Below are positions 1 through 10,314 of a DNA stretch of 64,000 bases, one piece after another. The position numbers and the translations under genes were made by a program. Origin of the DNA: Whalleya microplaca (taxonomy: Eukaryota; Ascomycota; Sordariomycetes; Xylariales; Xylariaceae); the NCBI GenBank assembly GCA_022497155.1, contig MU385742.1, positions 186,001 through 250,000 on the forward strand, given 5' to 3'. Each line of letters starts with the position of its first letter. The stretch's first letter is position 1. The notes under the pieces were generated by a model, which saw only the letters and a program-made list of their open reading frames with translations, was not told the origin of the DNA and made no database searches.

Positions 1-206
1 TGGTACGCTTCTAGCATCGATTAGATAATACACAATTTGTTTGATAAATATCACATAAGCATATCAAGGTTAGCGAGACATTGTATCGCAAAGTTGGGTT
101 AGATGAGACTAATAACACACTTGCCAGAAACCATGGCATATTTTTGCGTTAATGACAGGAACCTTGTGCGCACACTTTTGAAGCCGCGATAGAAGCACGT
201 CTCGCC

Positions 207-3200
207 CTATTCGACAACTTTGTCCAAGAGAACGAGCAATGTCTCGGGTTGCACCAATGTCGCTTCCTGCACCAAGACCTCTTTGACTACTAAACCGTGA
301 TGGGAGTCATCTGCAGCGACTGTAATCTCCAACTTCATAGCCTCAAGCACTACGAGTGCCTTACCTGTCTCAATTACATCACCAACTTCAACAAGAATCT
401 TCCACACCTTGCCGACCTGCGGCGATAGGATCTTTACTCCCTCCAGGTCGCCAGATACCTGTGGAGCGCTTCCGCGGTTCTTCTCATGTTCCGACTGCCA
501 GTCTGCGAATAGCTGCTCTTCGCGGAGACGCATCTGCTCCGCCGCTAATTTTTGCTTGGCACGAAACTCAACGGCGTCCGGTAGGTCGCAGATCTCGTGT
601 TCCCGGGCGAGCTCGGCTCCGGCATTGAACACGGTCTCCTCTATCTGTATCTCGTACGTGCCAGCCTCGAACTGCCTCCAGATCTCTGCATACTCCTCGA
701 GGCTTACCTCCTGAAACTCGACGAGGTCGAATGGTTCGAATAGCCAGGGTTTATCATCTCTGAAACCTGGCCGCAATGCGTACGTATCCCACACCGGTAC
801 GGACCTGGCCGCCATCATGTAGCCACCAGGCTGTTCTACCGGGTAGATACAGAATATCCCACCGCCAAGACCTACAGTCCCAGGGGGTGTCGAGATTCGC
901 GTGGGGTTGTATTTCTGAGCATTTAGGCGCGCAAGGGGATCCAGAGGCCATAACAGCGGCAATCCCGTCATAAAGCCGACGGCAGCACAAATGAATCTTG
1001 TCTTGCGAAGAATGTTGAATACGTCATCGCGAGAAGCAAGGCCGTTGTTTTCCTGGATGTAAGTGACGTTATCGGGAATGTAAACAGCCTTGTCGCGCTG
1101 CAATTTCGCATAACGATGCTCTGCTTCGCGAATGGACGGGTGATCAAAGACAATAGGTAAGATAAAACGACGAGTTGACAAGGGCTTCTCAATGGTGCCA
1201 CTTTGCCGATGAGCTGTGTCGATGAGGAGCACTACATCTGACTGGGCGATCGTATCTGGCTCGTACTCGACCATTATAGCTAGGAAGAGAACTGTGTTAG
1301 CCTGAGTCCTCTAATGGCACATATCTATGTACTATGCACTCACAGCTGATATTCACGTGTACAAATGTTCCTGGTTTGTCGAAACTTTCAATCGCTCGAG
1401 CTAGGCTGTTAGCAGCTACTGACGTGTCGAGTCCGACCTTCCTAGAGTCTACATCGACGATGACAAAGCGGTCGCCACCCTAAGCACGAAGTTAGTAATG
1501 GAGTGCTTCTATTGAGCTTTGGAGGAAGACGGCATACCTGGCGCAAGGTAAGTATCGCGTGGTTATCAGGGATAACCTTCAGTATTGCATCCGTATCTGG
1601 TTTCTCCTTTCCTATCGCTGCAAAAAGCAGCGGGGCTTCGTGTTCCAAATGGCCGGTTGATATATGTTGCTTAACGGCATTGAGAAATGCTGCCTTGCGC
1701 TCTGCCAATTCCCTAGCAAACCGATAGGATATTGGGGTTAACTTCATCTTGTCACCGGGCTTGAGCTTGCCCAACTTCCACAAGTCTGCAGAAACGACAG
1801 TGGATGAGCATAAAAAGCCGCCTAAGCCAGGTGCATCCTGCGGGAATATCACAGGACTATCACCAGTCCAGTTAACTCCTCCAGGGGAGGGATAGGGGTA
1901 ATCGACGACGTTACTTGGATGGCCACCACCTTCTCCTCCATCTGTCCGTGCCCACTCGATCTGTGGGCCGAGTAGACGTACTCCTGTTCTATTACAGTTG
2001 TAGTCAATCGCCCAATCAGTAGAATAGATAGTCTGCCGGCCAGTTGCAGTAATCAGGTCGTCAGAATCGTGTGGACCGTGCATCACGTAGATATTCTTTA
2101 CATCGACAGGAGGGGTGAGGCTCGATGGAAGTTGATAAGCACCAGGTAGATCTGACTGCTCAAGATGTTTCACGTCGAGAAAATCACCACGTCGAAGCTG
2201 CCGACCCTTCACATAGTGTTAGCAATTTCAACAATTTTCTTATAACAGGGATACTCACTTGAAGACCCCCTAGGGCGAGACTCGGTGTTGTGGACTTAGA
2301 TCCAAGCCATTCTGGCCTAATGTCTGGTCAGTACATATAAAATCGACGAATCTTTGGAAATACCCACACTCCTGGAAGCCCTCCTTTAATCGTAAGGTAG
2401 CATCGGCCTCCTGGGGTTACCGACGCTCCTATCTTGAGTTTATCCTTTGGTTTCATGGTAATCGTGGACCACATGTCTTTTGCCTCTCCATTCACTTCCA
2501 CAAGGAAGGGTGACCCAGTAACAGCTATCACGCCAGTACTATGGAAGCAGATCTCGGGACCTATGGCCGTAACCTCGAGGCATTCTACATCTTCCGAGTT
2601 GCCGACGAGTAAATTCCCAACTATACGAGTATTAGCAACAACTCATCTACAAATTGCAGGTGTACCGATCCTGGAGATACTACGTACTTGTCGCGGATAA
2701 GTCGTCCATAGGACCACTTATTGGTATGCCATAACCTTTCCTCGTCCTTGGCCTGGCTTGCTGGATAGTGGTGAAAGCTCCTGGGTTGATGATCTGAATT
2801 CCTGTAGGCTGGAAGGTGAATTGTGTCTCTAGAAATGTGGTGAGAGTCTTCCCACTGGCGAATGCTGTTGAGCAAGTTAGCGATAGATGTCAGTCAGTAG
2901 ATTTGTAGATTTCCTCACCCGTTGAATCAATTATCGATTCTAGGAATTCCAAGTTCGTGACTAGCCCGCCAACATCCGATACGTTCAAGGCCTTTTGCAT
3001 CGCTGTGATTGATTCTTCTCTTGTAGCGCAATGCACCATCACCTTGGCTAGCAATGAGTCTGTCATGTTCGATGTCAGAAGATTCATAGTGAAGCGGGTC
3101 TGTGCTTCACTTACCAAAATAGGGGCTCACGAAGGTCCCAAGCTGTATCCAAGTATCCACTCGAGTACAGTCATCCTTGGGCCAAGCAACCGATTGAACA

Positions 3201-4737
3201 TGACCAGAGCCAGGCATAAAAGAATCGGCCGGGTTCTCGCAACACAATCTAGCCTCAATCGCTGTGCCATCTGGACCTTCCGGCTGTTTCTTCAGCAGCT
3301 CATCTGAAGGGATGCCGCCTAAACCAGCAAGTTGATACCCAGCCTGTTGCAGCATCAAGGCTACGAGATCGACATCATAGCAAAGTTCAGTAATACCATG
3401 CTCAACCTGTAAACGGGTATTCATCTCCAAGAAGAAGAAATCGCCTGTTTCGTCGTCGACGAGAAACTCTATAGTTCCTGCTGACCGATATTTGATTGAT
3501 TTCGCTAGCGTCAAGGCGCAGGAGATGAGCCGTCTGCGTATCTCCGTCCTGCCAGCCAGATAAGGGCTTGGGCATTCCTCTATGACCTACAGTGTTAACA
3601 GCATTAGTAGACAAGCTGTGCTATATGGAAGGCCACTTGCTTATATACCTTCTGGTGTCGCCTCTGGATGCTGCACTCTCTCTCGCCGAAGTGTATCACT
3701 TCGGATCCGTTACCGAAAACCTAAGATACAATAGTCAGGACTTGAGAGCAACTTTGGGATTGGTGATCACGGCATTACCTGAACCTCAATATGGTGACAC
3801 GCAGGATAGTACTTTTCCATGAACACGCCTGTGTCGCTGAAAAGTTCTTTTGCCCGGCTTTCCACTTGCACAAACCCCGCCCGAACCTCATCTTCAGACC
3901 AGCACACCTGTTGGCCCACTACGATAGCCAAAGTCAGCATTTCCTCTTTCTAGGCATTTTATCGAGAAGAAAGACATTCGAAGACATGGTATATGCGTCA
4001 TCGAAGAAATCCTACTTCTAGAAGACAAAAAGGAAGGCAGAAATTAGATCTAGGTACTACTTACTACCTCCACCGCCACCCGAGGCTTTAAGGATGATCT
4101 GTAGGAATTATGAAGTCAGTATATTGCCAGCTCCATCGTCGATAAGTAGATTCCATGAATTGTAGTATAATGGCGGGTACCTAGGCCAGAGGAACGAAGG
4201 GAATGATACCGACCGGAAATCCCACCGTCCGTGCTAGGTCGAGCGCCTCGTCTGAACTTCCAAGCAAACCAGAGCCTCGGATGATAGGGACATCTGCAGC
4301 GATAGCCAGATCCCTTGCTACATGCTTCAGACCCATTTTATAGATAGAATCATTATCAGGGCCGATGAAGACCATGCCGGCCTCATGTACTCGGCGTGCA
4401 AAATCAGTATTCTCACTCAAAAATCCATAACCAGGGAAGACGGCTTCAACGCCCTGCTTCTCGCATATCTTGAGAATAGTATCACTATGTTATTCATTAG
4501 CTATGCTAACAACTATATGAACAGTGCGGATAGAGACTAGGCTTACATGTCCGTATACGCCCTTGGGCCTTCTCCCTCAAGTAAGACACTTGAGTCGGCG
4601 AGACGGACATGGAGGGAGGCAGCATCGGCAGAAGTGAATATGGCAATGCTTGTAATAGAGAGCTGCTTGCATGCATTAATGCATCGAACAGCAATTTCAC
4701 CGCGGTTCGCGACGAGGACACGACGAAGAGTCGACAT
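207..4737 (-). CDS. Stand-alone urea carboxylase (ATP-, biotin-dependent), 13 exons
   Basis: Exons on the complement: 4547-4737, 4214-4484, 4065-4098, 3779-3918, 3649-3720, 3115-3586, 2919-3059, 2688-2864, 2368-2620, 2259-2316, 1538-2206, 1344-1479, 207-1279. They sum to 3687 nt, or 1228 aa plus stop. Domain order is that of the urea carboxylase half of urea amidolyase. The biotin carboxylase comes first: [10 protein letters not shown] near residue 8, the glycine loop [10 protein letters not shown] at 158-167 and [10 protein letters not shown] at about 290. An AHS2-type domain (about 455-760) and an AHS1-type domain (about 826-1050) form the carboxyltransferase. The C-terminal biotinyl domain has AMKLE with biotin lysine 1187. 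The family carboxylates urea to allophanate (some bacterial relatives act on guanidine). The amidase (allophanate hydrolase) domain that is fused at the N-terminus in fungal Dur1,2 is absent, and the upstream 540 bp contain none. Intron 2 uses a weak GTCGGT donor. Substrate is inferred, not shown. Confidence 0.9.
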
Positions 4738-5282
4738 GGTTTAGATTCCTATGCTGGTTGTCTAGGAATGAAATGAAACAAACTTGTCAATCCAGCGATC
4801 CCCATTTGAATACTTCGCCTGGAACGCAGGACCTGGTGTGACGTTTGATTGTCGATATCATGGATGTAACATAGTACAGTCATTTTACCATCAATGACTA
4901 GCGATTTACTTGTTGGAGGCCGAAAGCTACGGACTTGGAGAACATATCGGCGTCATCCTCATCTCCAATCAACCTTACCTCGGATGCCTTATCAATTCCC
5001 CTCCTCCCTAGATCGGATCCTTGGGGTCTTGGGGTTCCCATTAGATAGGCTACCTACTCATACCCAATGAGTGATGCATATCTGGTCATCTACCTCGAGG
5101 TGCGGGGTGTGAGGAACATCATACGTTCTTATTTTAGTGTGCGATGAAGCTATCGCCGCCTGTAGTTACCCGACATAGAAATAGAACAACAGAGGCTTAT
5201 CATTCTAACCCCTGTGTGCTCCAGATTTTAACATTGCTATATAATTTAGTGTAGCTTAGCTCAATTACACAGCAGGTAACGA
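4738..5282. promoter_or_regulatory. Divergent intergenic region between urea carboxylase and SDR
   Basis: This 545-bp gap separates two outward-facing start codons, so it must hold both core promoters. No ORF of note and no amidase fragment lies in it. Co-regulation of the two genes is possible but not shown by the sequence. Confidence 0.6.
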
Positions 5283-6215
5283 ATGGCCCTAACCCACAGG
5301 CTAGCCATCATAGCGGGTGGTCTCGGTAAGTTCTCCAAAGCAGCGCATATTGTATCCACAATCAACTTCATCCTTCGTTACTAACCTCCACAAGGTGGTC
5401 TCGGGTCAGCAGCGGGAAAGGTTCTACGGGCCCAGGGTGCACGGCTCGCACTCCTTTATGTGCCCTTCGAAGCCAGCAGGAAGCAGGAGCTCCTGCAAAA
5501 AGGCTATGGGGAAGATGCCACCTCGGAAGAGCTTCGTACGTACGAGTGCGATATCACGTCTCCGGAATCCGTGCAGTCGGCATTTGGCAGCATAGCGTCA
5601 GATCTCGGCGCCGTGAGCGACGTCTTCCCCAGCATCCTCATCAACGCGGCGGGCTATGTCTCCTTGAGCAATATGGAAGACACACCGCCAGAGGAGACTA
5701 TGAAGCACCTGAATATCAATGTCCTGGGACCCATGCTCGTTAGCCAGGCGTTTGCACGGCTCTACTTCGCGGCAGTGGAGGCGGCGGTGCCTGCGTCAGT
5801 GCCGCCGCCGGGCCGGATCGTGAGCATCAGCTCCCAGGCCGCGCATGTGTCACTGTGGCGGCACGGCGCGTATTGCGCTTCGAAGGCTGCATTGGCGGGT
5901 CTGACGAGAAGCATGGCTAGCGAATGGGGACCCAAGGGCATCACGGCCAACACCGTTTCGCCGACTGTAGCGTGGACAGAGCTTGGGCAAAAGGCGTGGG
6001 GCGAGAAAGACGTGGCCGAGGCGTTCTTGAAACAGGTGCCTACCGGCCGATTTGTGATGCCGGATGAAGTCGCGGAAGCGATTGCGTTTTTGTGCCAGGA
6101 TTCTAGTGGAATGGTTAATGGGTAAGTTTGGATCTAGAATTATCGCATGAATGCCTACTGACGGATATCGCGCAGGGGAGATATTCGCATCGATGGCGGG
6201 TTTACAATTCGCTAA
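5283..6215 (+). CDS. Short-chain dehydrogenase/reductase (SDR), classical type
   Basis: Exons 5283-5325, 5395-6121 and 6176-6215 give 810 nt, or 269 aa. A Rossmann N-terminus carries G-xxx-G-x-G (Gly12, Gly16, Gly18). The NAAG-type motif is at 98-101, the catalytic serine lies in SISS near 158-161, and Tyr174-xxx-Lys178 is intact (YCASK). The C-terminus GDIRIDGGFTIR is the usual SDR ending and is only reached by splicing the last 54-bp intron. The protein should be a soluble NAD(P)H-dependent oxidoreductase. Its substrate cannot be read from sequence; sugar-alcohol or ketone reductases of this size are the nearest look-alikes. It faces away from the urea carboxylase, 545 bp off. An 11-bp direct repeat flanks the first intron (see findings). 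Confidence 0.88.
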
Positions 6216-7458
6216 GCTTGAGTGTGACCGTTCATCGCACTCCTCATGCGACGTACTCCTTTAAGGCGGTCTTGTTGGTTGATGGGGTGATACAGAGAAC
6301 ACGACGGCCTCCATGAGTACCTATCGCATTTTCATATCCAGAGCCCTCTGCAACTTCCCGTTGTCTTGAGTTAGACATACCCCAAATCGAGGAGTTCATA
6401 CTACGTAGCTGCCATGCAAGCCACCAAGCCGTACTGCGATGCCGCGGAGAATGCGCAACGTGAGGGGTAAAGGAGTTGTGAGGAATCACAGAGGGCCTCA
6501 GACTTTACATAAATCGTGATTTTGCATTCTTCTCTATTAGCTATTTGCCAGCAATATGCTAGTAATATACAGTACACACCTACTGGACAGACTTGACCAC
6601 TGACAGTAGTGCTAGACCGAAGCTCTCCTGTCAGCAACATTCATAGTCTCTATCTACTCATCATCCCAATTAACTGGATAGAGCGCATTAATGTCGTCTA
6701 GTGTGTCCTGTCATCTCAACCCCTATCGTGTTAATTTCCAAATCTCGCCTTCCTAGCTGTGTTCCCTTCAGACTAGAGAAGCAAGCAGAGATGTAACAAG
6801 TATCCAATTGTCACAGATTAGCGGTGACAGACAAAGAGATCTGAAGCATACCTCGATAAGCTAATTCGATGTTTCAAAGGGACATAATCTGATTATGCCT
6901 TTATGTAAGCATTATCCTAGTTACATCGCATCAGCAACACTAAGTCCTTGAGGACCTTTCACATATTCCGGCTTACATAAATTTCAAGCTTTCACCTTGT
7001 TCAATATCTTTCTCAAGTACTACAATTAGTGGTAATTATTTTGTATTTTTGTTAATAGATAATGACTACGCAGAGGGGGGCGGGATCAAACTTCTCGTTT
7101 CTCCTTCCAGGAACGCCTTGCAGGCATTGGCAGATCATACCTGTGTACTTGTTATGATGGACCTCGTTAGAATGCAGCTCATAATTTGAGCGAGATGAAC
7201 CCTTTATTTGAAAGGCACATGTGAACCTGAATGTTCTCGATCATAATCAAGTCTGAACACTTACTAGTCAAATGAGTCACAAAACAGCCAGCTAAAGCTT
7301 CTATATGCAAGACCGTATAGCTAGTCAGCTTATACTCATCCATCTTGTTGTGATGAGCCTACCGGGCTGAATGCAGGTCTACACATGGCCGCCGTCCCTA
7401 CATAGATAAAGGGGCTCTGCCTCCTTTATCTCGACTCGGCGGCATAGAGTTCGCGAGC
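6216..7458. other. Gene-free interval with a truncated LTR at its right end
   Basis: No ORF with protein-like composition was seen on either strand. It should hold the 3' UTRs of the SDR (+) and the histidine phosphatase (-). The only recognisable structure is the LTR remnant near 7346-7425. Confidence 0.5.
7346..7425 (+). repeat. Truncated solo-LTR remnant (same family as 30735 and 34742)
   Basis: The left end reads TGTTGTGATGAGCC, then a GGGCTGA block, a CATGGCCG block and GATAAAGGGGCTCTGCC. These match the first half of the two intact solo LTRs in the same order. The right half cannot be aligned, and no target duplication is visible. It lies 35-110 bp beyond the stop codon of the histidine phosphatase, so it may lie in that gene's 3' UTR. 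Confidence 0.6.
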
Positions 7459-8184
7459 TCAAGGCATGCGCTCGAGAATGCGCTGTCTCATCGCCTCCTT
7501 GCGCACCTGCTTGGCAGCCTCGTCGAGCGTATAAGCCGCGGGTACTCCGCGCCTCGCCCGGCTCTCCGCCGTCTCGACCAACGACTTGTCGAAGAAGTTG
7601 AACTGATACGAGCGGTACTCCAGAAGGCCCCAGGTAGTCAAGCCGCCAGGAGCCTGCACACCCTCGAAATCATCGGTCAGCCAGTGCGCGGTCTGCCCGT
7701 GAGTCATGACGACGATGTGCGCGTCCGGGTGGGTGAAGAAGGCGAGGTCGGCAAGCCACTCCCTTCCTGCCTTGGTCCGAGCCTCGATCTTTTCTAGGTC
7801 GAAGGCGGAGCGGCTGGTCGGGGCGAGACTATTCCAGTCCCCGCGAACCCCGTTGGCATCCACCTTTTCGCCGAATTCTTCCAGGAGGACCCGGACATCG
7901 GATCCGATGCTTGAGGGTCGAGTTCCCACGTCTGTCATCTCGGGCAGCAGAACGATCTTATGCTTCGAGGCTGCTGTCGGGAATGCTAGCAGACAGGAGT
8001 TGATGGCGCGGCGCATCGGCGAGGAGACGAGATGTGCGACCTTATCACTGTGAGGGAAGTTAGCAGCGAAATCGGCACATTCCTTTCGTCCACCTTCGGA
8101 GAGATCTGGGTCCCTGGTATCCTGAAATTCTGCAAATTTGTTGTGCATGCCTTGAGCATGGTGGAAGATATGAATCGTTGCCAT
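7459..8184 (-). CDS. Histidine phosphatase (phosphoglycerate mutase-like) family protein
   Basis: A single exon of 241 aa starts MATIHIFHHAQG. The family motif is normally RHG/RHAQG; here the arginine before the nucleophile is histidine (His8) and the nucleophilic His9 is kept. The other pocket elements are present: SSPMRRAI with its arginine near residue 54, an acidic LPEM segment and the second catalytic histidine in VVMTHGQTAHW. These cytosolic branch-1 enzymes hydrolyse small phosphates through a phosphohistidine intermediate. The substrate is unknown, and no mutase specificity is claimed. Full length for the fungal group (about 230-260 aa). The start is the first ATG and lies five residues before the first beta strand motif, as expected. 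The Arg-to-His change may lower activity or be a subgroup trait. Confidence 0.85.
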   Translation of the reverse strand: MATIHIFHHAQGMHNKFAEFQDTRDPDLSEGGRKECADFAANFPHSDKVAHLVSSPMRRAINSCLLAFPTAASKHKIVLLPEMTDVGTRPSSIGSDVRVLLEEFGEKVDANGVRGDWNSLAPTSRSAFDLEKIEARTKAGREWLADLAFFTHPDAHIVVMTHGQTAHWLTDDFEGVQAPGGLTTWGLLEYRSYQFNFFDKSLVETAESRARRGVPAAYTLDEAAKQVRKEAMRQRILERMP

Positions 8185-9170
8185 ATTTTGTGGTTTGGTA
8201 TTTTGAGAGTTTTTATTCCAATGAGACTTATCCTTCTTGGCTTTCCCTTAGAAGTCATGATATTTATATCAAATAAGGGGAAGTTAATCTGTTCGTTAAC
8301 ATAGACATTGTCTCTCTTTCAGGTTGACCAGAACACGATATAGCAGCTTTGTGCGGAAGCAATACCTTTGTTAGATGAATGATTAGTGTCCATGAATACT
8401 GTTAAACCCAGAACAATGATAGCATAGGGGTAGCGGGCTTACAGGAAAGACTTGTCCTGTGAGTCCTACTGGTGAAAGTAGAACCGAGGCTAAGGTAATG
8501 GTGAGTTAAGCGAAACAGTCTACAGACGTGATGATTTCTTCATTAAACCTAACAGCATGGAAAATCATTGTTGAATAAATAACTAATACTGAACAAGGTT
8601 ACCAGGTGATTCCTACCTCAGCTAAGTAAAAGCAACTACATGTAGCATATATGTAAAATGGGCCTGCTATATAATATGCATCTTAAACATAGCGGTACAA
8701 TAGACCATGTAATACATCAAAGGATTAATAATGCACCGGGATTTTAGTTGAGTGTATTTTATAGCCATTAATGACTGCTCAAGGCATCCATGATTTTTCA
8801 ATGTCAATCCTTCTTCGGCATGGCCTGTCCTCGCCAAGTACAGCCAGGAAAGAACCCCTAAGTCGACTCTATAATAGTTGGACATAAAATAGTTGGACTC
8901 AATTAACCTGATTATATATGGCTTTTTGATGTGGAATCAGTGAACTTCAGAATTCATTTGAAGGCTAGACACTTAGGTAGGGCTGTGAAATGCATTTTGA
9001 AAGCTACTGTCTTCTCTCGCATTTCATTATATCCAAGCACATGATGTTGAGTTCCGTAAACAGAGAAGTTTCAAAGTACATGACCAAAAATCCTAGGTCA
9101 GATATGCGACGGTTAAGATCCCAACAGCAACAAAGTGACCCCTAGTCCTCATAGGTTAAAACCCTACTAC
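8185..9170. other. Gene-free interval
   Basis: It holds the promoter side of the histidine phosphatase and the 3' side of the small protein gene at 9171. AT-rich, with only short composition-driven ORFs. No repeat or RNA gene was recognised. Confidence 0.4.
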
Positions 9171-9569
9171 CTAGTAACGATATCCCGGGCCATAGCCATA
9201 CCCATATCCATACGGCGGCGGATGCGGCGGATAATAGACAGGTCGATAGCCGTAGCCACGTCCATGTCCGTGTCCGTGTCCATGTGGATGCTGCACCGGG
9301 CGAGAGCTGTGCGTCCGGCGATGGCCCTGTGAGCTGTAGGGGCGCGGCGATCGGGGTCTGATGGCAGGGGGTGCGGGCGGAGGCGGCCGGCGCTGGAACG
9401 TGAAGCCCGGGGCCACCGTATTCATGAACTGCACGGCTTCCCGGGTCAGGGGGCCCATCCCATACGGACCGAAGTGGCGGGCGAGGATCGAGGCGGGGTG
9501 GTATGGGGGCGGTGCCACATACGGGTTTGGTGGATAGGAGTGGTATGGGAACATCGACATTTTTAACAC
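9171..9569 (-). CDS. Small Tyr/Pro/Gly/His-rich hypothetical protein
   Basis: An uninterrupted ORF of 132 aa, or 129 aa if the second ATG is used, giving MSMFPYHSYPPNPY. The N-terminal third is PY/PPP rich. The middle has a short less biased part (residues about 29-60, with AVQFMNTVAPGFTFQR). The tail has an alternating His-Gly run at about residues 97-104, then YPPHPPPYGYGYGYGPGYRY to the stop. There is no signal peptide or membrane segment. The family is not recognised. Low-complexity aromatic/Gly tails of this kind often drive self-association, but that is inference. A longer overlapping ORF in another frame looks like its composition shadow. Confidence 0.55.
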   Translation of the reverse strand: MLKMSMFPYHSYPPNPYVAPPPYHPASILARHFGPYGMGPLTREAVQFMNTVAPGFTFQRRPPPPAPPAIRPRSPRPYSSQGHRRTHSSRPVQHPHGHGHGHGRGYGYRPVYYPPHPPPYGYGYGYGPGYRY

Positions 9570-10314
9570 TCGGTGGCTCTGTCGAGTCGGGTTGTTCTGG
9601 GCAAGTGATCCTGCGGTTTTTAGGGCTGACGTGGTTGTAACGGGTCTGGGAGAGGAGGCAGGCTGGCAGGCTGACGTTTAAATAAAATCCCCGCTGGCCG
9701 GTGTGATGTGTGACAGGTACAACTGATATGTTATTGTGATCGTGTTCTTCAATGACGTGTTCAGCCACGGAGCCAAGCTTACTAGCAGATGTTATACATA
9801 AAGGGGGGAGCATCTAGCATAGATTTGGCGTTCAAGCCTACTATGAATCTTACTGCATCTTAAGCTGACCTATGTCTTAGATGTCGTATGTGAACAGTCA
9901 CCTCCGTCAGCAGTGATAAGAGGATAATAATTGAAAATACTCAATGCTAGTTGGGTACTTGGACAATTCATTACGGACTGTTAACTGGTTGCTTGCTGTT
10001 ATCGACTTAATATTAGGGCTTTTTTCTCGGCCAACTTGCCTTGAACCAAGAAGTTTTTCAAGCAAAATTCTTATTTCCTACGTGATGCATTTCGTCTCTC
10101 TCATATACTGGACTTCTCATTAGTTACTTACTATACCTCATACCCCTATGAATACAAATATGCAAACCATGCCTCACGAACAGTTTTCCCAACGCCAGCA
10201 TGAACCAGTCACGCAAATTCAACCAACGCCTATGAGAAGCATGTGCATATCAGGAATCTAGCCCAAGTCTCATGAAACCCCACCACCACTCCAGGAATAG
10301 TACAAACCCGACGT
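9570..10314. other. Gene-free interval
   Basis: The promoter side of the small Tyr/Pro-rich protein and the 3' flank of the TRP channel gene. Nothing recognisable was seen. Confidence 0.4.

Noticed and set aside
9142..9813. 223-codon minus-strand ORF overlapping the Tyr/Pro-rich protein
   Set aside because: Different frame of the same repetitive DNA; the 132-aa frame has the more ordered composition and a clean ATG.
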